A DNA stretch of 8,719 nt. Source: CBDHDN01 sp965261585. Its GTDB lineage: Bacteria; Pseudomonadota; Alphaproteobacteria; UBA6615. Shown here piece after piece: positions 1-7,258 of the stretch (positions within the stretch are counted from its first letter, which is position 1; each line of letters starts with the position of its first letter). Below the pieces are notes generated by a model that did no database searches, was not told the origin of the DNA, and saw nothing but the letters and a program-made list of their open reading frames with translations. Where the stretch lies: positions 1-8,719 of the forward strand of contig CBDHDN010000042.1 in assembly GCA_965261585.1 (NCBI GenBank). Direction: 5' to 3'. Position numbers and translations under genes: made by a program.

Positions 1-153
1 ATGACCGAAATCCTGTGGCCACGCGCCTCCATCCGCCACCCATGGCCGGACCAGCGGTTCGCCGTCAAGCACCCGAGGTAGGAGCCGGATGGTTCAACGA
101 CCACGTCCGGATCTGCGCGGGGGGTGCGCAGCAATGCGCATTCCTACCGTAAC
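1..153 (+). mobile_element. Group II intron, 3' end only (tail of domain IV, domains V and VI)
   Basis: The first 153 bases look like the last part of a bacterial group II intron, a self-splicing retroelement; the body and any reverse transcriptase gene would lie upstream of the window. Seen directly: a domain V-like hairpin at 82-113, a domain VI-like hairpin at 115-148 with a bulged adenosine at 146, and an AC end at 152-153. Seven bases separate the bulged A from the proposed end, which is the spacing expected of the branch point. Independently, the sequence from 154 resumes the reading frame of a recognisable nucleotidyltransferase. A short open frame at 1-81 (26 codons, stop TAG) is not recognisable as a reverse transcriptase end and is probably not a gene. 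The element class is not determined. Confidence comes from structure and the clean exon junction together. Confidence 0.65.
82..153 (+). ncRNA. Group II intron catalytic domain V and branch-point domain VI
   Basis: Domain V: GAGCCGGA (82-89) pairs with TCCGGATC (106-113), then a two-base CG bulge (104-105), an upper stem TGGTT/GACCA (90-94 with 99-103) and a four-base loop CAAC. This is the standard domain V layout. The AGC triad is at 83-85, but G84 faces A111 where a G-U wobble is usual, and the loop is not GNRA. Domain VI: TGCGC (125-129) pairs with GCGCA (136-140), extended by G-U and G-C pairs through 119-124 with 141-147, leaving A146 unpaired as the candidate lariat branch point. The 3' splice site would follow C153. 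The G-A opposition may be a subtype feature or a sign of decay. Confidence 0.6.
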
Positions 154-549
154 TCATGGGACGCTGAGGACGCGGTGATCCGCCGATGCGACGCCGCCAC
201 CGCGGACCTCGGCGTCCAGGTGCAGGTGCGCAATCAGGCCCGCGTGCATCTCTGGTATCCGCACAAGCACGGCGTTCCCTGCCCGCCGCTCGTGTCATCG
301 CGCGCGGCGATCGACACGTTTCTCAGCCGGTCGTCGTGCTTCGGGATTCGCGCCGCCACCGACGGCGCTCTCGATGTCTATGCCCCGTTCGGTTTACGAC
401 GATGTGTTCGCCATGGTCGTGCGGCCCAACCCGGTGCGCCGGCGGCCGTCGGTCTACCACGAGAAGGCTGGCAGCAGGCGTGGCCGGAGCTGACGGTGCT
501 GCCCCGCCAAGGAAAGAACGTCGGCCAATGGCTAGGACCGAGGCGCTGA
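154..549 (+). pseudogene. COG3575/DUF925-type nucleotidyltransferase, 3' exon, frameshifted
   Basis: Translation from 154 gives SWDAEDAVIRR, then VRNQARVHLWYP, HGVPCPP, GALDVYAPFG and WPELTVLP, the conserved C-terminal two-thirds of the small nucleotidyltransferase family COG3575 (DUF925). Its substrate is unknown. The N-terminal part, with the predicted catalytic aspartates, should lie in the 5' exon beyond the group II intron and is not in the window. The reading frame is lost at about 398: an extra base follows the codons for FGL, and DDVFAMVVRPNPV continues in the next frame. It is recovered at about 466-470, where EKA is followed by WQQAWPEL back in the first frame. So there is one insertion and one deletion. 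The stop is TGA at 547-549. The gene could still have been spliced if the intron were active, but the frameshifts argue that it is dead or that the sequence has errors. Confidence 0.7.
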
Positions 550-619
550 GCGGACATCCGGGTGTGGGCGTATGCTTTTTCCATGGGGCTGAATTCGCGA
601 AAGCGGACTTGCCCCCCGC

Positions 620-1412
620 CTACACCGTCGAGTTCAGCGTCGTTGCCGGCCAGTGGGCCGGCGGCAGGGCCTGCCGCGCCAGGGCGGCGATGCGGGCGCG
701 CCTGAGCGCCGCGTCGGCGACGGAGCCGGCGACGAACGCCGCGAGCGGCGCCGCCGGCGCCAGGCGGTCGCGCACCCAGCCCAGCACCTCGGGCTGGTGC
801 GCCGTCGCGAGCGCACGGCCGGTGGCGCTGACGGCGGCCAGCGCCCACGGCGGCACCGTGCCAGTCGAGGTGGCCGCGCGTGTTGACGTAGGCGTAGGCC
901 GTGGTCAAGCGCCCGCCCTCGGCCAGTGTCACGTCAATGCCGTCGAGCCTGGCGAAGGCGTAGTTGCCGTGGGGCAGCTCGGTTGCGTGCATGTGCGCCA
1001 CTTGGTCGCGTGCGAGCCAGGTGACGGCGATGCCGACCCGTGTGCCGGGCACGTGGCGCAGCGCCGCTGGCACCGCGCCATAGCTCGCCAGGTGCGCCGA
1101 ATAGACGACGTCGTGGTCGCCCAGCACGGCCCGCTGCACGGCGACCGGCGCGTCCGCCGCCGCGAACTTGCGGCGCAGCTGTTCGGGCGACTGGTTCGAG
1201 CCGTAGGCCAGCACCGGCACCCGCCCGGCGGTCGCGGCCGCGCTGAACGGCTGCTCTTGGCCGCCGGCCAGCACGAACGACCGTGTCGCGATCGTGTAGG
1301 GGTAGTCGAGCGCCCGCGCCAGGCGCGCGGCAGCTGCGTCCACGGCGTCAGCGTCCACGGCGCAAGGACTTGTTTTCAGAGGAGACTGAGTCGTCGATCG
1401 CCCGGCTCTCAT
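620..1412 (-). pseudogene. Gamma-glutamylcyclotransferase-like protein (AIG2/GGCT fold), one frameshift
   Basis: The signature is VPVLAYGSNQSPEQLRRKF; the YGSN motif (1191-1208) is the substrate-binding loop of the gamma-glutamylcyclotransferase fold. Downstream are VVYSAHLASYG, a TWL...HATELPHGNYAFARLDG segment, in which the glutamate of HATE could be the acid/base residue, and a closing AYAYVNTRGHL strand. This order fits GGCT-like proteins, but the exact substrate is unknown. The frame breaks near 860-870 (minus-strand reading). The genuine C-terminus, PPWALAAVSATGRALAT through LPPAHWPATTLNSTV, continues in another frame to TAG at 620-622. The start is uncertain: ATG at 1412 lies two bases from a palindromic repeat, and GTG at 1358 is an alternative. 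It converges with the nucleotidyltransferase pseudogene and lies downstream of the HIT gene on the same strand. The family assignment is moderate, and the frameshift is clear by homologous continuity. Confidence 0.6.
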
Positions 1413-1413
1413 A

Positions 1414-1458
1414 CTTCGACAAGCTCAGCATGAGGGCCTCACCCTGAGCTTGTCGAAG
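1414..1458. repeat. 45-bp palindromic intergenic repeat (CTTCGACAAGCTCA type)
   Basis: A 22-base arm starting CTTCGACAAGCTCAG (1414-1435) is followed, after one base, by its inverted copy ending CTGAGCTTGTCGAAG (1437-1458). The arms match at 20 of 22 positions, so it would form a long hairpin in RNA or DNA. The sequence type is familiar as a dispersed intergenic palindrome in alphaproteobacterial genomes (recollection, not searched). It lies 7 bases past the HIT-gene stop codon and immediately before the ATG of the GGCT-like gene, so it may end or attenuate transcription between the two. No T-run follows, so a classical terminator is not claimed. Confidence 0.8.
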
Positions 1459-1465
1459 GGTGGCG

Positions 1466-2276
1466 TCAGTCTCGTTCGATGCGGAAGCGGACATGGCCGT
1501 CGTCGGCTGTCGCCCAGGCCTTGCCCCGCCAGGCTTCCAACGCCGCGTCGTAGGTGGACGAACGGGCCGAGCCGTTCCTCGGCCACGCCGCCCACGGTCT
1601 GCCGGAAATTGGTGTCGGTGTAGGTACCGCCGACGACCCAGTACTCGACCGATCCGTCGCGCTCGAGGTGATAGCGGACGTGGGGCGTCGTCGACCGACT
1701 TCTGCGCCAGGCCGGCCCACACCCGGCGCGCCGCCTCGCTGCTGGCGAACGGGCCGATGCGCTGCTCGGTCGTGCCGTCGGCGAGCGTCGTGAACGTCGT
1801 GTCGGTGTATTCGCCGCCGACGATCCAGTGCTGGTCGCCGGCCGGCGGCGCGCCGCCTTCGATATGCGCGCGCAGCCGCGCCGCGGTGGCATCGAGCACA
1901 GCCCGCTCCGGCCACCGGGATTGGCCGAAATTGATCCGCACCGCGTCGCCGGCAGCGGCGCGGGAAGACGTGCAGATGGACGTGAAAGACCTTCTGCCCC
2001 GCGATCGGATGATCGGCCAGGTACAGGTTCGTGCCGTCGCACGGCAGGCCGCTGGCCTCGAGCGCCGGCTCGATGCGCTGCGCCGTCTTGAACAGGTGCG
2101 CCCCGATCGCCGTCGAGCTCGCGCAGATAGGCGACATGACGCTTGGTCGCGACGATGCAGTGGCCTTCATTGATCGGCTGGAAGTCGAGGAAGGCGACGA
2201 CGTGCTTGTCCTCATAGACGACGCTGGCCGGTGCCTTGCCGGCGATGATGTCGCAGAAGACGCAGTGTATCGGCAT
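1466..2276 (-). pseudogene. HIT-family hydrolase apparently fused to two DUF4170-like domains; four frameshifts
   Basis: The start is ATG at 2276, preceded by a GAGGGG ribosome site. The N-terminal region reads CVFCDIIAGKAPASVVYEDK and FLDFQPINEGHCIV, then (after a frame change near 2110-2120) GAHLFKTAQRIEPAL and FHVHLHVFPR, the histidine triad at 1970-1984. HIT proteins bind nucleotides and hydrolyse nucleotide phosphoramidates or dinucleoside polyphosphates, with the middle histidine as nucleophile. After a second frame change near 1951-1960, RINFGQSRWPERAVLDA continues without a stop into HWIVGGEYTDTTF...GPFAS...VWAGLAQKSVDDA. A third change near 1682-1685 leads to HVRYHLERDG and a second copy, YWVVGGTYTDTNF...RLGPFV. 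A fourth near 1556 leads to TYDAALEAWRGKAWATADD, ending in a TGA codon at 1466-1468. The two copies resemble DUF4170. Both the fusion and the breaks deserve checking. Confidence 0.7.
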
Positions 2277-2406
2277 GCCGACCCCTCGCCTTGCCCGCGT
2301 CGAGCCCCCATCGGTCGCATAGCAGATGCGCGGTGCTAAGTCACCCGACGCCGTCGCGCCAAGCCGCGCCTTGACAGCCGGCCGGGCCGAGCGCTCTAAC
2401 CGCGCC
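2277..2406. other. Divergent intergenic region between HIT and ubiD-family genes
   Basis: This 130-bp spacer lies between two divergently read genes and must hold both promoters if each gene has its own. On the minus strand a GAGGGG ribosome-binding sequence sits just before the HIT start. I see no convincing -35/-10 pair, operator palindrome or RNA gene. An in-frame ATG at 2326 could extend the UbiD protein by 27 residues, but that stretch has no family resemblance and the family start is at 2407. Confidence 0.4.
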
Positions 2407-3927
2407 ATGCCGTACGCCTCGCTGCGCGACTTCATCGACCGCCTGGAAGGCGCCGGACAGCTCGTCCGCGTGGCTCATCCGGTGTCGACGGTGCTCGAGA
2501 TGACCGAGATCCAGACCCGGCTGCTGGCCGCCGGCGGCCCCGCCGTGTTGTTCGAGAACGTCGTCGACGCCGCCGGCCGTGCGGCGGAGATGCCGGTCCT
2601 CGTCAACCTGTTCGGCACGATCCAGCGCGTCGCCTGGGGCATGGACCGCGAGCCGGCGGAGCTGCGCGCGATCGGCGAGACCCTGGCCTTCCTGCGTCAG
2701 CCGGAGCCGCCGGGCGGCCTGCGCGAGGCCTGGGAGGCCTTGCCTCTGCTCAAGACCATGCTCGCCATGCGGCCGAAGACCGTGGCCTCGGCGCCGTGTC
2801 AGGAGGTCGTCCTGACCGGGGCCGACGTCGACCTCGGCCGGCTGCCGGTGCAGACCTGCTGGCCCGACGAGCCGGCGCCGCTGATTACCTGGCCGCTGGT
2901 CGTCACCCAAGGACCCAACCCGGCCGGCGATAAGACCGACGCCTTCAACCTCGGCATCTACCGCATGCAGGTGACCGGCCGCGACACGACGCTGATGCGC
3001 TGGCTCAAGCACCGCGGCGGCGCCCAGCACCACGCCCGCTGGAAGCAGGCACGCGCCGAGCCGCTGCCGGCCGCCGCCGTCATCGGCGCCGACCCCGGCA
3101 CGATCATTGCCGCGGTGACGCCGGTGCCCGACACGGTGAGCGAGTACCAGTTCGCCGGCCTGCTGCGCGGCCGCCGGGTCGAGCTCGTCGACTGCAAGAC
3201 GGTGCCGCTCAAGGTGCCGGCCCAGGCCGAGATCGTCGTCGAAGGCCACGTCGCCCTCGACGAGACGGCCGACGAGGGCCCCTACGGCGACCACACCGGC
3301 TACTACAACGCCATCGAGCAATTTCCGGTGTTCCGCGTCAGCGCCATCACGATGCGGCGGCAGCCGATCTATCTGTCGACGTTCACCGGCCGGCCACCGG
3401 ACGAGCCGAGCATCCTCGGCGAGGCGCTGAACGAGGTCTTCGTGCCGCTGCTGCAGCAGCAGTTTCCGGAGATCGCCGACTTCTGGCTGCCGCCCGAGGG
3501 CTGCTCCTACCGCATCGCCGTCGTCGCCATCCGCAAGGCCTACCCCGGCCACGCCAAGCGCGTGATGATGGCCGTGTGGTCCTACCTGCGCCAGTTCATG
3601 TACACCAAATGGGTGATAGTCGTGGACGACGACATCGACGCCCGCGACTGGAAGGACGTGATGTGGGCCGTCGCCACACGCATGGATCCGGTGCGCGACA
3701 TCACGCTCGTCGAGAACACGCCGATCGACTATCTCGACTTCGCCGCGCCGGCCTCGGGCCTCGGCGGCAAGATCGGCCTCGACGCCACGACCAAGTGGCC
3801 GCCCGAGACGACACGGCCATGGGGCCGCCCACTGCGCATGCGCGACGACGTCGTCGCCCGGGTCACCCAAATGTGGGACCAGCTGGGGCTGCCCGGCGAC
3901 GGCCGGCCGATCTGGAAGGGGCACTGA
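2407..3927 (+). CDS. UbiD-family prenylated-FMN-dependent (de)carboxylase
   Basis: A 506-residue intact protein, the usual length for the UbiD/Fdc family of reversible decarboxylases acting on aromatic or alpha,beta-unsaturated acids with prenylated FMN made by a UbiX partner. It begins MPYASLRDFIDRLEGAGQLV, the typical family N-terminus, so ATG 2407 is chosen over the upstream ATG 2326. Visible motifs: NLGIYRMQ (181-188, with the cofactor-contacting Arg186), RWLKHRGGAQHH (198-209), VVEGHV (Glu279) and DEGPYGDHTGYY (289-300, with Glu290 as the likely catalytic acid of the R-E-E set), then FTGRPPDEPS and a C-terminal oligomerisation part. Ubiquinone-pathway UbiD and catabolic decarboxylases cannot be separated from sequence reading alone. 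The nearby solute-binding protein, and the absence of ubi genes here, favour a catabolic role (inference). No ubiX-like gene is in the window. Confidence 0.92.
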   Translation: MPYASLRDFIDRLEGAGQLVRVAHPVSTVLEMTEIQTRLLAAGGPAVLFENVVDAAGRAAEMPVLVNLFGTIQRVAWGMDREPAELRAIGETLAFLRQPEPPGGLREAWEALPLLKTMLAMRPKTVASAPCQEVVLTGADVDLGRLPVQTCWPDEPAPLITWPLVVTQGPNPAGDKTDAFNLGIYRMQVTGRDTTLMRWLKHRGGAQHHARWKQARAEPLPAAAVIGADPGTIIAAVTPVPDTVSEYQFAGLLRGRRVELVDCKTVPLKVPAQAEIVVEGHVALDETADEGPYGDHTGYYNAIEQFPVFRVSAITMRRQPIYLSTFTGRPPDEPSILGEALNEVFVPLLQQQFPEIADFWLPPEGCSYRIAVVAIRKAYPGHAKRVMMAVWSYLRQFMYTKWVIVVDDDIDARDWKDVMWAVATRMDPVRDITLVENTPIDYLDFAAPASGLGGKIGLDATTKWPPETTRPWGRPLRMRDDVVARVTQMWDQLGLPGDGRPIWKGH

Positions 3928-3965
3928 CTCAGTTTGAAATCTGAGGGGCTTGACACCCGGTCGCG

Positions 3966-3988
3966 GTAACCGGGGCAAAAGGCCGGGC
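3966..3988 (+). repeat. IS66 left terminal inverted repeat
   Basis: It begins GTAACCGGGGCAAAAGG and is matched in reverse at 5708-5730 with a single mismatch at base 17. The initial GTAA is characteristic of IS66 ends. The matching could extend one base outward (G3965 with C5731). Confidence 0.9.
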
Positions 3989-4097
3989 AGGTGAGGCTCG
4001 GGTGCGGTGAGTCTGATCCACCACATATGGGGCAATTGTTGAGCCGCGCCACAAGATAGCGATATCGTGTGCGTCATTGTTGTGATTCGATCCGGTT

Positions 4098-5705
4098 ATG
4101 ACCGAATCGCCTCCGGATATCGACGAGCTTGATATCACCTCCCTGAAGGCGTTGGTTTTGGAACTTCTTGAAGATCAGGCGGCTTTGCGTGCCGAGAACG
4201 CGGTGTTGCGTGAAGAGATCCGCCGCCTTAAAGGCCTTTCCGGGCCGCCGGATATCAAGCCCAGCAGCATGGATGGAGAAGCCCGGTCTCGGGGCAAGGC
4301 GGGTCGGGCGGCCAACAAGGCGCGGCGTCGGGCCAAGAAAGGCCGGGTTGCGATCGATGAGAGGCGCGTGGTCGCGGCCGAGGCACCGGCGGGTTCGCGC
4401 TTCAAGGGTTATGAGGATTATCTGGTTCAGGATCTGGTCTGCCGGCCGTACAATGTTCTGTTGCGCCGCGAGCGCTGGCTGACCCCGGAGGGTGCTTATG
4501 TGGTGGCGCCCTTGCCGGCGGGGACGCGGGGTCATTTCGGCGCCGAGCTTCGCCGCTTCGTGTTGGCCCAATACCACGGGGCCCAAACCAGCGTGGAACG
4601 TTTGACGAGACTATTGCGTGATCTCGGCGTTGATATCTCCAAGCGCCAGATCATGCGGCTCTTGAACCAGGGCCAGGAAGATTTCGTCGCCGAGAGCCAG
4701 GCGGTCTTGCGCGCCGGCCTGGAAGGCGCACCCTGGATCAGCGTGGACGACACCGGCGCCCGGCATGGCGATCGCAACGGGGTGACGACGCAGATCGGCA
4801 ATGATGCGTTCGCCTGGTTTGGCACGACCTTTTCCAAGAGCCGTCTGAACTTCCTGGAGCTGCTGCAGGCCGGGCATGGGGACTATGTACTCAACGCGGC
4901 GGCCTTTGCCTACATGCATAAGCGCAATCTGGCCGGCCCGGTGATTGCCCGCTTGGCCGAAGCGCCCGGCAACGGGTGTAAATCCCGGCGCTTTGCCAGT
5001 GAAGGGGCCTGGATGGCCCACCTGGAGCAGCTTGGCATTACCGCCCTGAACGTCCATCCCGAGCCGGTGCGGATCGCCACCGAAGGCGCTTTGTGGGGCG
5101 CCATCCAGGCGCACGGACTGCTGGCCGACACCGTGATCCTCAGCGACGACGCCGGTCAGTTCAATGTCGGCCGGCATGCCTTGTGCTGGGTTCACGCCGA
5201 GCGGTTGATCCACAAGCTGGATGCCTTCACCGATCACCAGCGGCGGGAAAAGGAACGCATACAAGCCCGACTCTGGTCGCTCTACGCCGCTCTGAAAGCC
5301 TATCGCCGAAAGCCAAGCAAAAGGCTCGGCGGGCAACTGGCGCGCCGCTTCGATGCGCTCTTCACCAGTAAAACCGGCTTCATCACCCTGGATCGGCTGC
5401 TGGCGCGTATCCACGCCAACAGGCTCGAATTGCTGGTCGTCCTCGACCGCCCGGAGGTGCCGCTCAATACCAATGGCTCGGAAAACGACATCCGCGCCAT
5501 GGTCACCCGGCGAAAACTCTCCGCCGGCACCCGCTCGCAATCCGGCAAGCAGGCCCGCGACACCTTCATCGGGCTGATGAAGACCTGCCGAAAGCTCGGG
5601 ATCTCATATTGGCATTATCTCGGCGACCGTCTCCAGGTCCCGAACGCAACACCGGTGCCATCTCTACCCGGCCTCGTCAGACAACGATGCATGGAAATGG
5701 CCTAG
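4098..5705 (+). CDS. tnpC: IS66-family transposase (DDE_Tnp_IS66, ISBst12-like)
   Basis: A 535-residue intact transposase. Residues 10-46 form a leucine-rich coiled coil (LKALVLELLEDQAALRAENA) as in IS66 N-termini, followed by a basic linker (about 60-85). The DDE core is recognisable: WISVDDTGARH (Asp217/218), LSDDAGQFN (Asp350/351) followed by the IS66-type CWVHAERL, and NGSENDIRAMVTRRKLSAG with Glu462. The C-terminal KTCRKLGISYWHYLGDRL corresponds to the IS66 tail. It catalyses cut-and-join of the element at its inverted repeats. ATG 4098 has no good ribosome site upstream. A weak promoter candidate, TTGAGC (4039-4044) and GATATC (4061-4066) with 16 bases between, overlaps a short GCGATATCG palindrome and is not strong evidence. 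No frameshift or stop, unlike the other two transposases here. Confidence 0.93.
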   Translation: MTESPPDIDELDITSLKALVLELLEDQAALRAENAVLREEIRRLKGLSGPPDIKPSSMDGEARSRGKAGRAANKARRRAKKGRVAIDERRVVAAEAPAGSRFKGYEDYLVQDLVCRPYNVLLRRERWLTPEGAYVVAPLPAGTRGHFGAELRRFVLAQYHGAQTSVERLTRLLRDLGVDISKRQIMRLLNQGQEDFVAESQAVLRAGLEGAPWISVDDTGARHGDRNGVTTQIGNDAFAWFGTTFSKSRLNFLELLQAGHGDYVLNAAAFAYMHKRNLAGPVIARLAEAPGNGCKSRRFASEGAWMAHLEQLGITALNVHPEPVRIATEGALWGAIQAHGLLADTVILSDDAGQFNVGRHALCWVHAERLIHKLDAFTDHQRREKERIQARLWSLYAALKAYRRKPSKRLGGQLARRFDALFTSKTGFITLDRLLARIHANRLELLVVLDRPEVPLNTNGSENDIRAMVTRRKLSAGTRSQSGKQARDTFIGLMKTCRKLGISYWHYLGDRLQVPNATPVPSLPGLVRQRCMEMA

Positions 5706-5707
5706 CC

Positions 5708-5730
5708 GCCCGGTCTTTTGCCCCGGTTAC
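5708..5730 (-). repeat. IS66 right terminal inverted repeat
   Basis: The reverse complement reads GTAACCGGGGCAAAAGA and pairs with 3966-3988. The transposase stop codon (5703-5705) lies two bases inside this repeat, so the gene runs almost to the end of the element. Confidence 0.9.
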
Positions 5731-5767
5731 CCATCTGTCAGCTAAACCCCTGAACGGGAGGACAAAA

Positions 5768-6391
5768 ATGAGACCTAACTCCAAGTTGAAAATCGTCTGT
5801 GCGGGTGCCGTTGCGGCGATCGCGATGAGCCTTGCCGGGGCGCCCGCTGCGGCCCAGGGCAAGGGCTCGATGCATGTCGCGTTCGGTGACATACCGGGCC
5901 CCGACATGGCGAACTTCATGGTCGCGGTGGCGCGCGCGGAAGCGCGCGGCGTCGAGGTCAAGGTCAGCTTCCTGCAGTCCGAGGACATTGCTGCCCAGGC
6001 GATTGTCGGCGGCCAGGCCGACATCGGTGTCGGCACGCCGTACGCTCTGATCCAAAAGGTCAAGGCGCCGATCCGCATGTTCTATCAACTGTCGCAGCTG
6101 CGCTTCTATCCGGTCGTCAACAACGAGTTCTACAAGACGTGGACGGATCTGGACGGCGCCGATATCGCCGTGCATGGTCGCGGCTCCGGCACCGAAGCCA
6201 TCATGAACCGCATGGCTATGGAGAACGGCATTACCTACAAGTCGGTCAGCTACGTGCCGGGCTCGTCGGTGCGTGCCGGTGCTCTGCTGCAGGGCCGCTT
6301 GAAGGTGACGATCGTCGACTTCGAACGGCGGCGCCTGCTCGAACGTGAGGCGCCGGACAAGTGGTCTTGCTTCGGTTTAGTGGAGAGCTGA
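5768..6391 (+). pseudogene. Periplasmic solute-binding protein (NMT1/SsuA-like ABC type), truncated by an IS3 element
   Basis: ATG 5768 follows a strong ribosome site (GGGAGGA, five bases before the start). Residues 1-29 are a signal peptide: charged N-terminus with Lys6 and Lys8, hydrophobic core to about 23, and GAPAAA before a likely cut ahead of Gln30. The mature part reads GDIPGPDMANFMVAVARAEA, then LQSEDIAAQAIVGGQADIGV, a VVNNEF strand, DLDGADIAVHGRGSGTEAIM and VPGSSVRAGALLQGRLKVTI. This is the lobe-I and lobe-II pattern of NMT1/SsuA-like binding proteins that hand substrates to ABC permeases; a TAXI-type TRAP receptor is a less likely alternative. Native codons end at 198 (K of EAPDK). 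The last nine residues, WSCFGLVES, and the TGA at 6389-6391 come from the IS3 end. The family is usually longer than 300 residues, so about a third is missing. The substrate is unknown; the UbiD neighbour hints at an organic acid. Confidence 0.75.
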
Positions 6392-6395
6392 TTGC

Positions 6396-7258
6396 TCACT
6401 CTCGGCCCGCCATCTCGAAGTGGACCGGGCTCTGGTAGCCGAGCGTCGAGTGGCGGCGGATCGGATTGTAGAACCCGTCGATGTATCTGGCCACCGCGTT
6501 CTCGGCCTGGCTGCGGGTCTGTCAGGAGACCGGCCAGATCAGTTCGGACTTGATGGTCTTGAAGAACGTCTCGACCACAGCGTTGTCGTAGCAGTTGCCC
6601 TTTCCACTCATCGAGATCAGCAAGCCATGTTTTCTCAGCACCGCCTGATAGTCGATTGAGCAATACTGGCTGCCGCGGTCGGAATGATGGATCAGACCAC
6701 TGGGTGGGTGTCGCGTGACAAGCGCCATACGCAGGGCACGCAGCGCCAAATCCTTCTTCAGCCTATCGCTGACAGCCCAGCCGACGACACGCCGTGAGAA
6801 GAGGTCGATGAGCACGGCGAGATAGAGGCCATCCCTCGGCGGTCAAGATGTAGGAGATGTCGGCGCCTCCATTTCTGGTCTGGCGCCTCTGCCGCGAAGT
6901 CCTGGTCCAGCAGATTGGGCGCGACCGGCCAGGCGTGCGTACTGTCCGTGGTTCGTTTGAAACGACGCTTCTGGCGCGCGGCCAGGCCGTTCTCGCGCAT
7001 CAGGCGGGCTGTCCGGCGGCGTCCTATGGACAGACCCTCATCCACAAGATCACGGTGCATGCGCGGGCTGCCGTAGGTTCGGTTCGATAACTCGAAGGCG
7101 ATGCGAATATGAGCCAGATAGATCATATCGTCCCGCTGACGCTGACTGGCAGGCCGCCCTTTCCATGAAAAGAACCCGCTCTCGCTAACATCCAGAACCC
7201 GGCACATCGTCCTCACGGGAAATTCGGCCTTCTCGGCATCAATGAGCGCGAACCTCAT
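6396..7258 (-). pseudogene. IS3-family OrfB transposase, two frameshifts and one nonsense codon
   Basis: ATG 7258 overlaps the orfA stop (ATGA). The N-terminal half reads MRFALIDAEKAEFPV, RVLDVSESGFFSWKGR, YGSPRMHRDLVDEG (the HTH_21-like region) and NLLDQDFAAEAPDQKW. The integrase core then needs an extra base removed at about 6868 to give GADISYI (first Asp), and another at about 6829 to give LYLAVLIDLFSRRVVGWAVS. It continues with LIHHSDRGSQYCS (second Asp) and CYDNAVVETFFKTIKSELIW (Glu). An in-frame TGA at 6522-6524 stands where tryptophan is expected. The same frame then continues QTRSQAENAVARYIDGFYN, RRHSTLGYQSPVHFEM to the true stop at 6396-6398. Three independent lesions mean no functional OrfB if the sequence is accurate. 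Confidence 0.85.

Larger units (their letters stand above)
3966..5730 (+). mobile_element. IS66-family insertion sequence, single-ORF type, complete
   Basis: A 1765-bp element bounded by 23-bp inverted repeats that match at 22 of 23 positions, each starting GTAACCGGGGCAAAAG, and carrying one transposase gene. A lone transposase without the small TnpA/TnpB genes fits the ISBst12-like branch of IS66. The eight bases outside each end (CGGTCGCG on the left, CCATCTGT on the right) do not match, so the 8-bp target duplication usual for IS66 is absent. The element separates the UbiD-family gene (38 bp away) from the binding-protein gene (37 bp away). Intact reading frame and near-identical ends suggest it is recent and possibly still active. 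Confidence 0.9.

Noticed and set aside
1..81. Short ATG-initiated frame (26 codons) at the window start
   Set aside because: No family resemblance and no ribosome site visible; it lies in the intron tail and ends one base before domain V.
186..1433. Plus-strand 415-codon open frame
   Set aside because: It overlaps the nucleotidyltransferase exon in another frame and lies antisense to the GGCT-like gene; low-complexity Arg/Ala-rich composition and no motifs.
3928..3960. Possible terminator after UbiD (CTCAG...CTGAG)
   Set aside because: Only a five-base stem with an eight-base loop and no T-run; too weak to call.
2341..4077. Long minus-strand open frame of 578 codons opposite UbiD
   Set aside because: It is rich in Arg, Gly, His and Asp with no recognisable domain, and exactly overlays the well-supported UbiD gene. 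High-GC codon bias on the plus strand leaves the opposite frame open.
4611..5540. Minus-strand 309-codon open frame within the IS66 element
   Set aside because: Antisense shadow of the intact transposase with no domain-like features.
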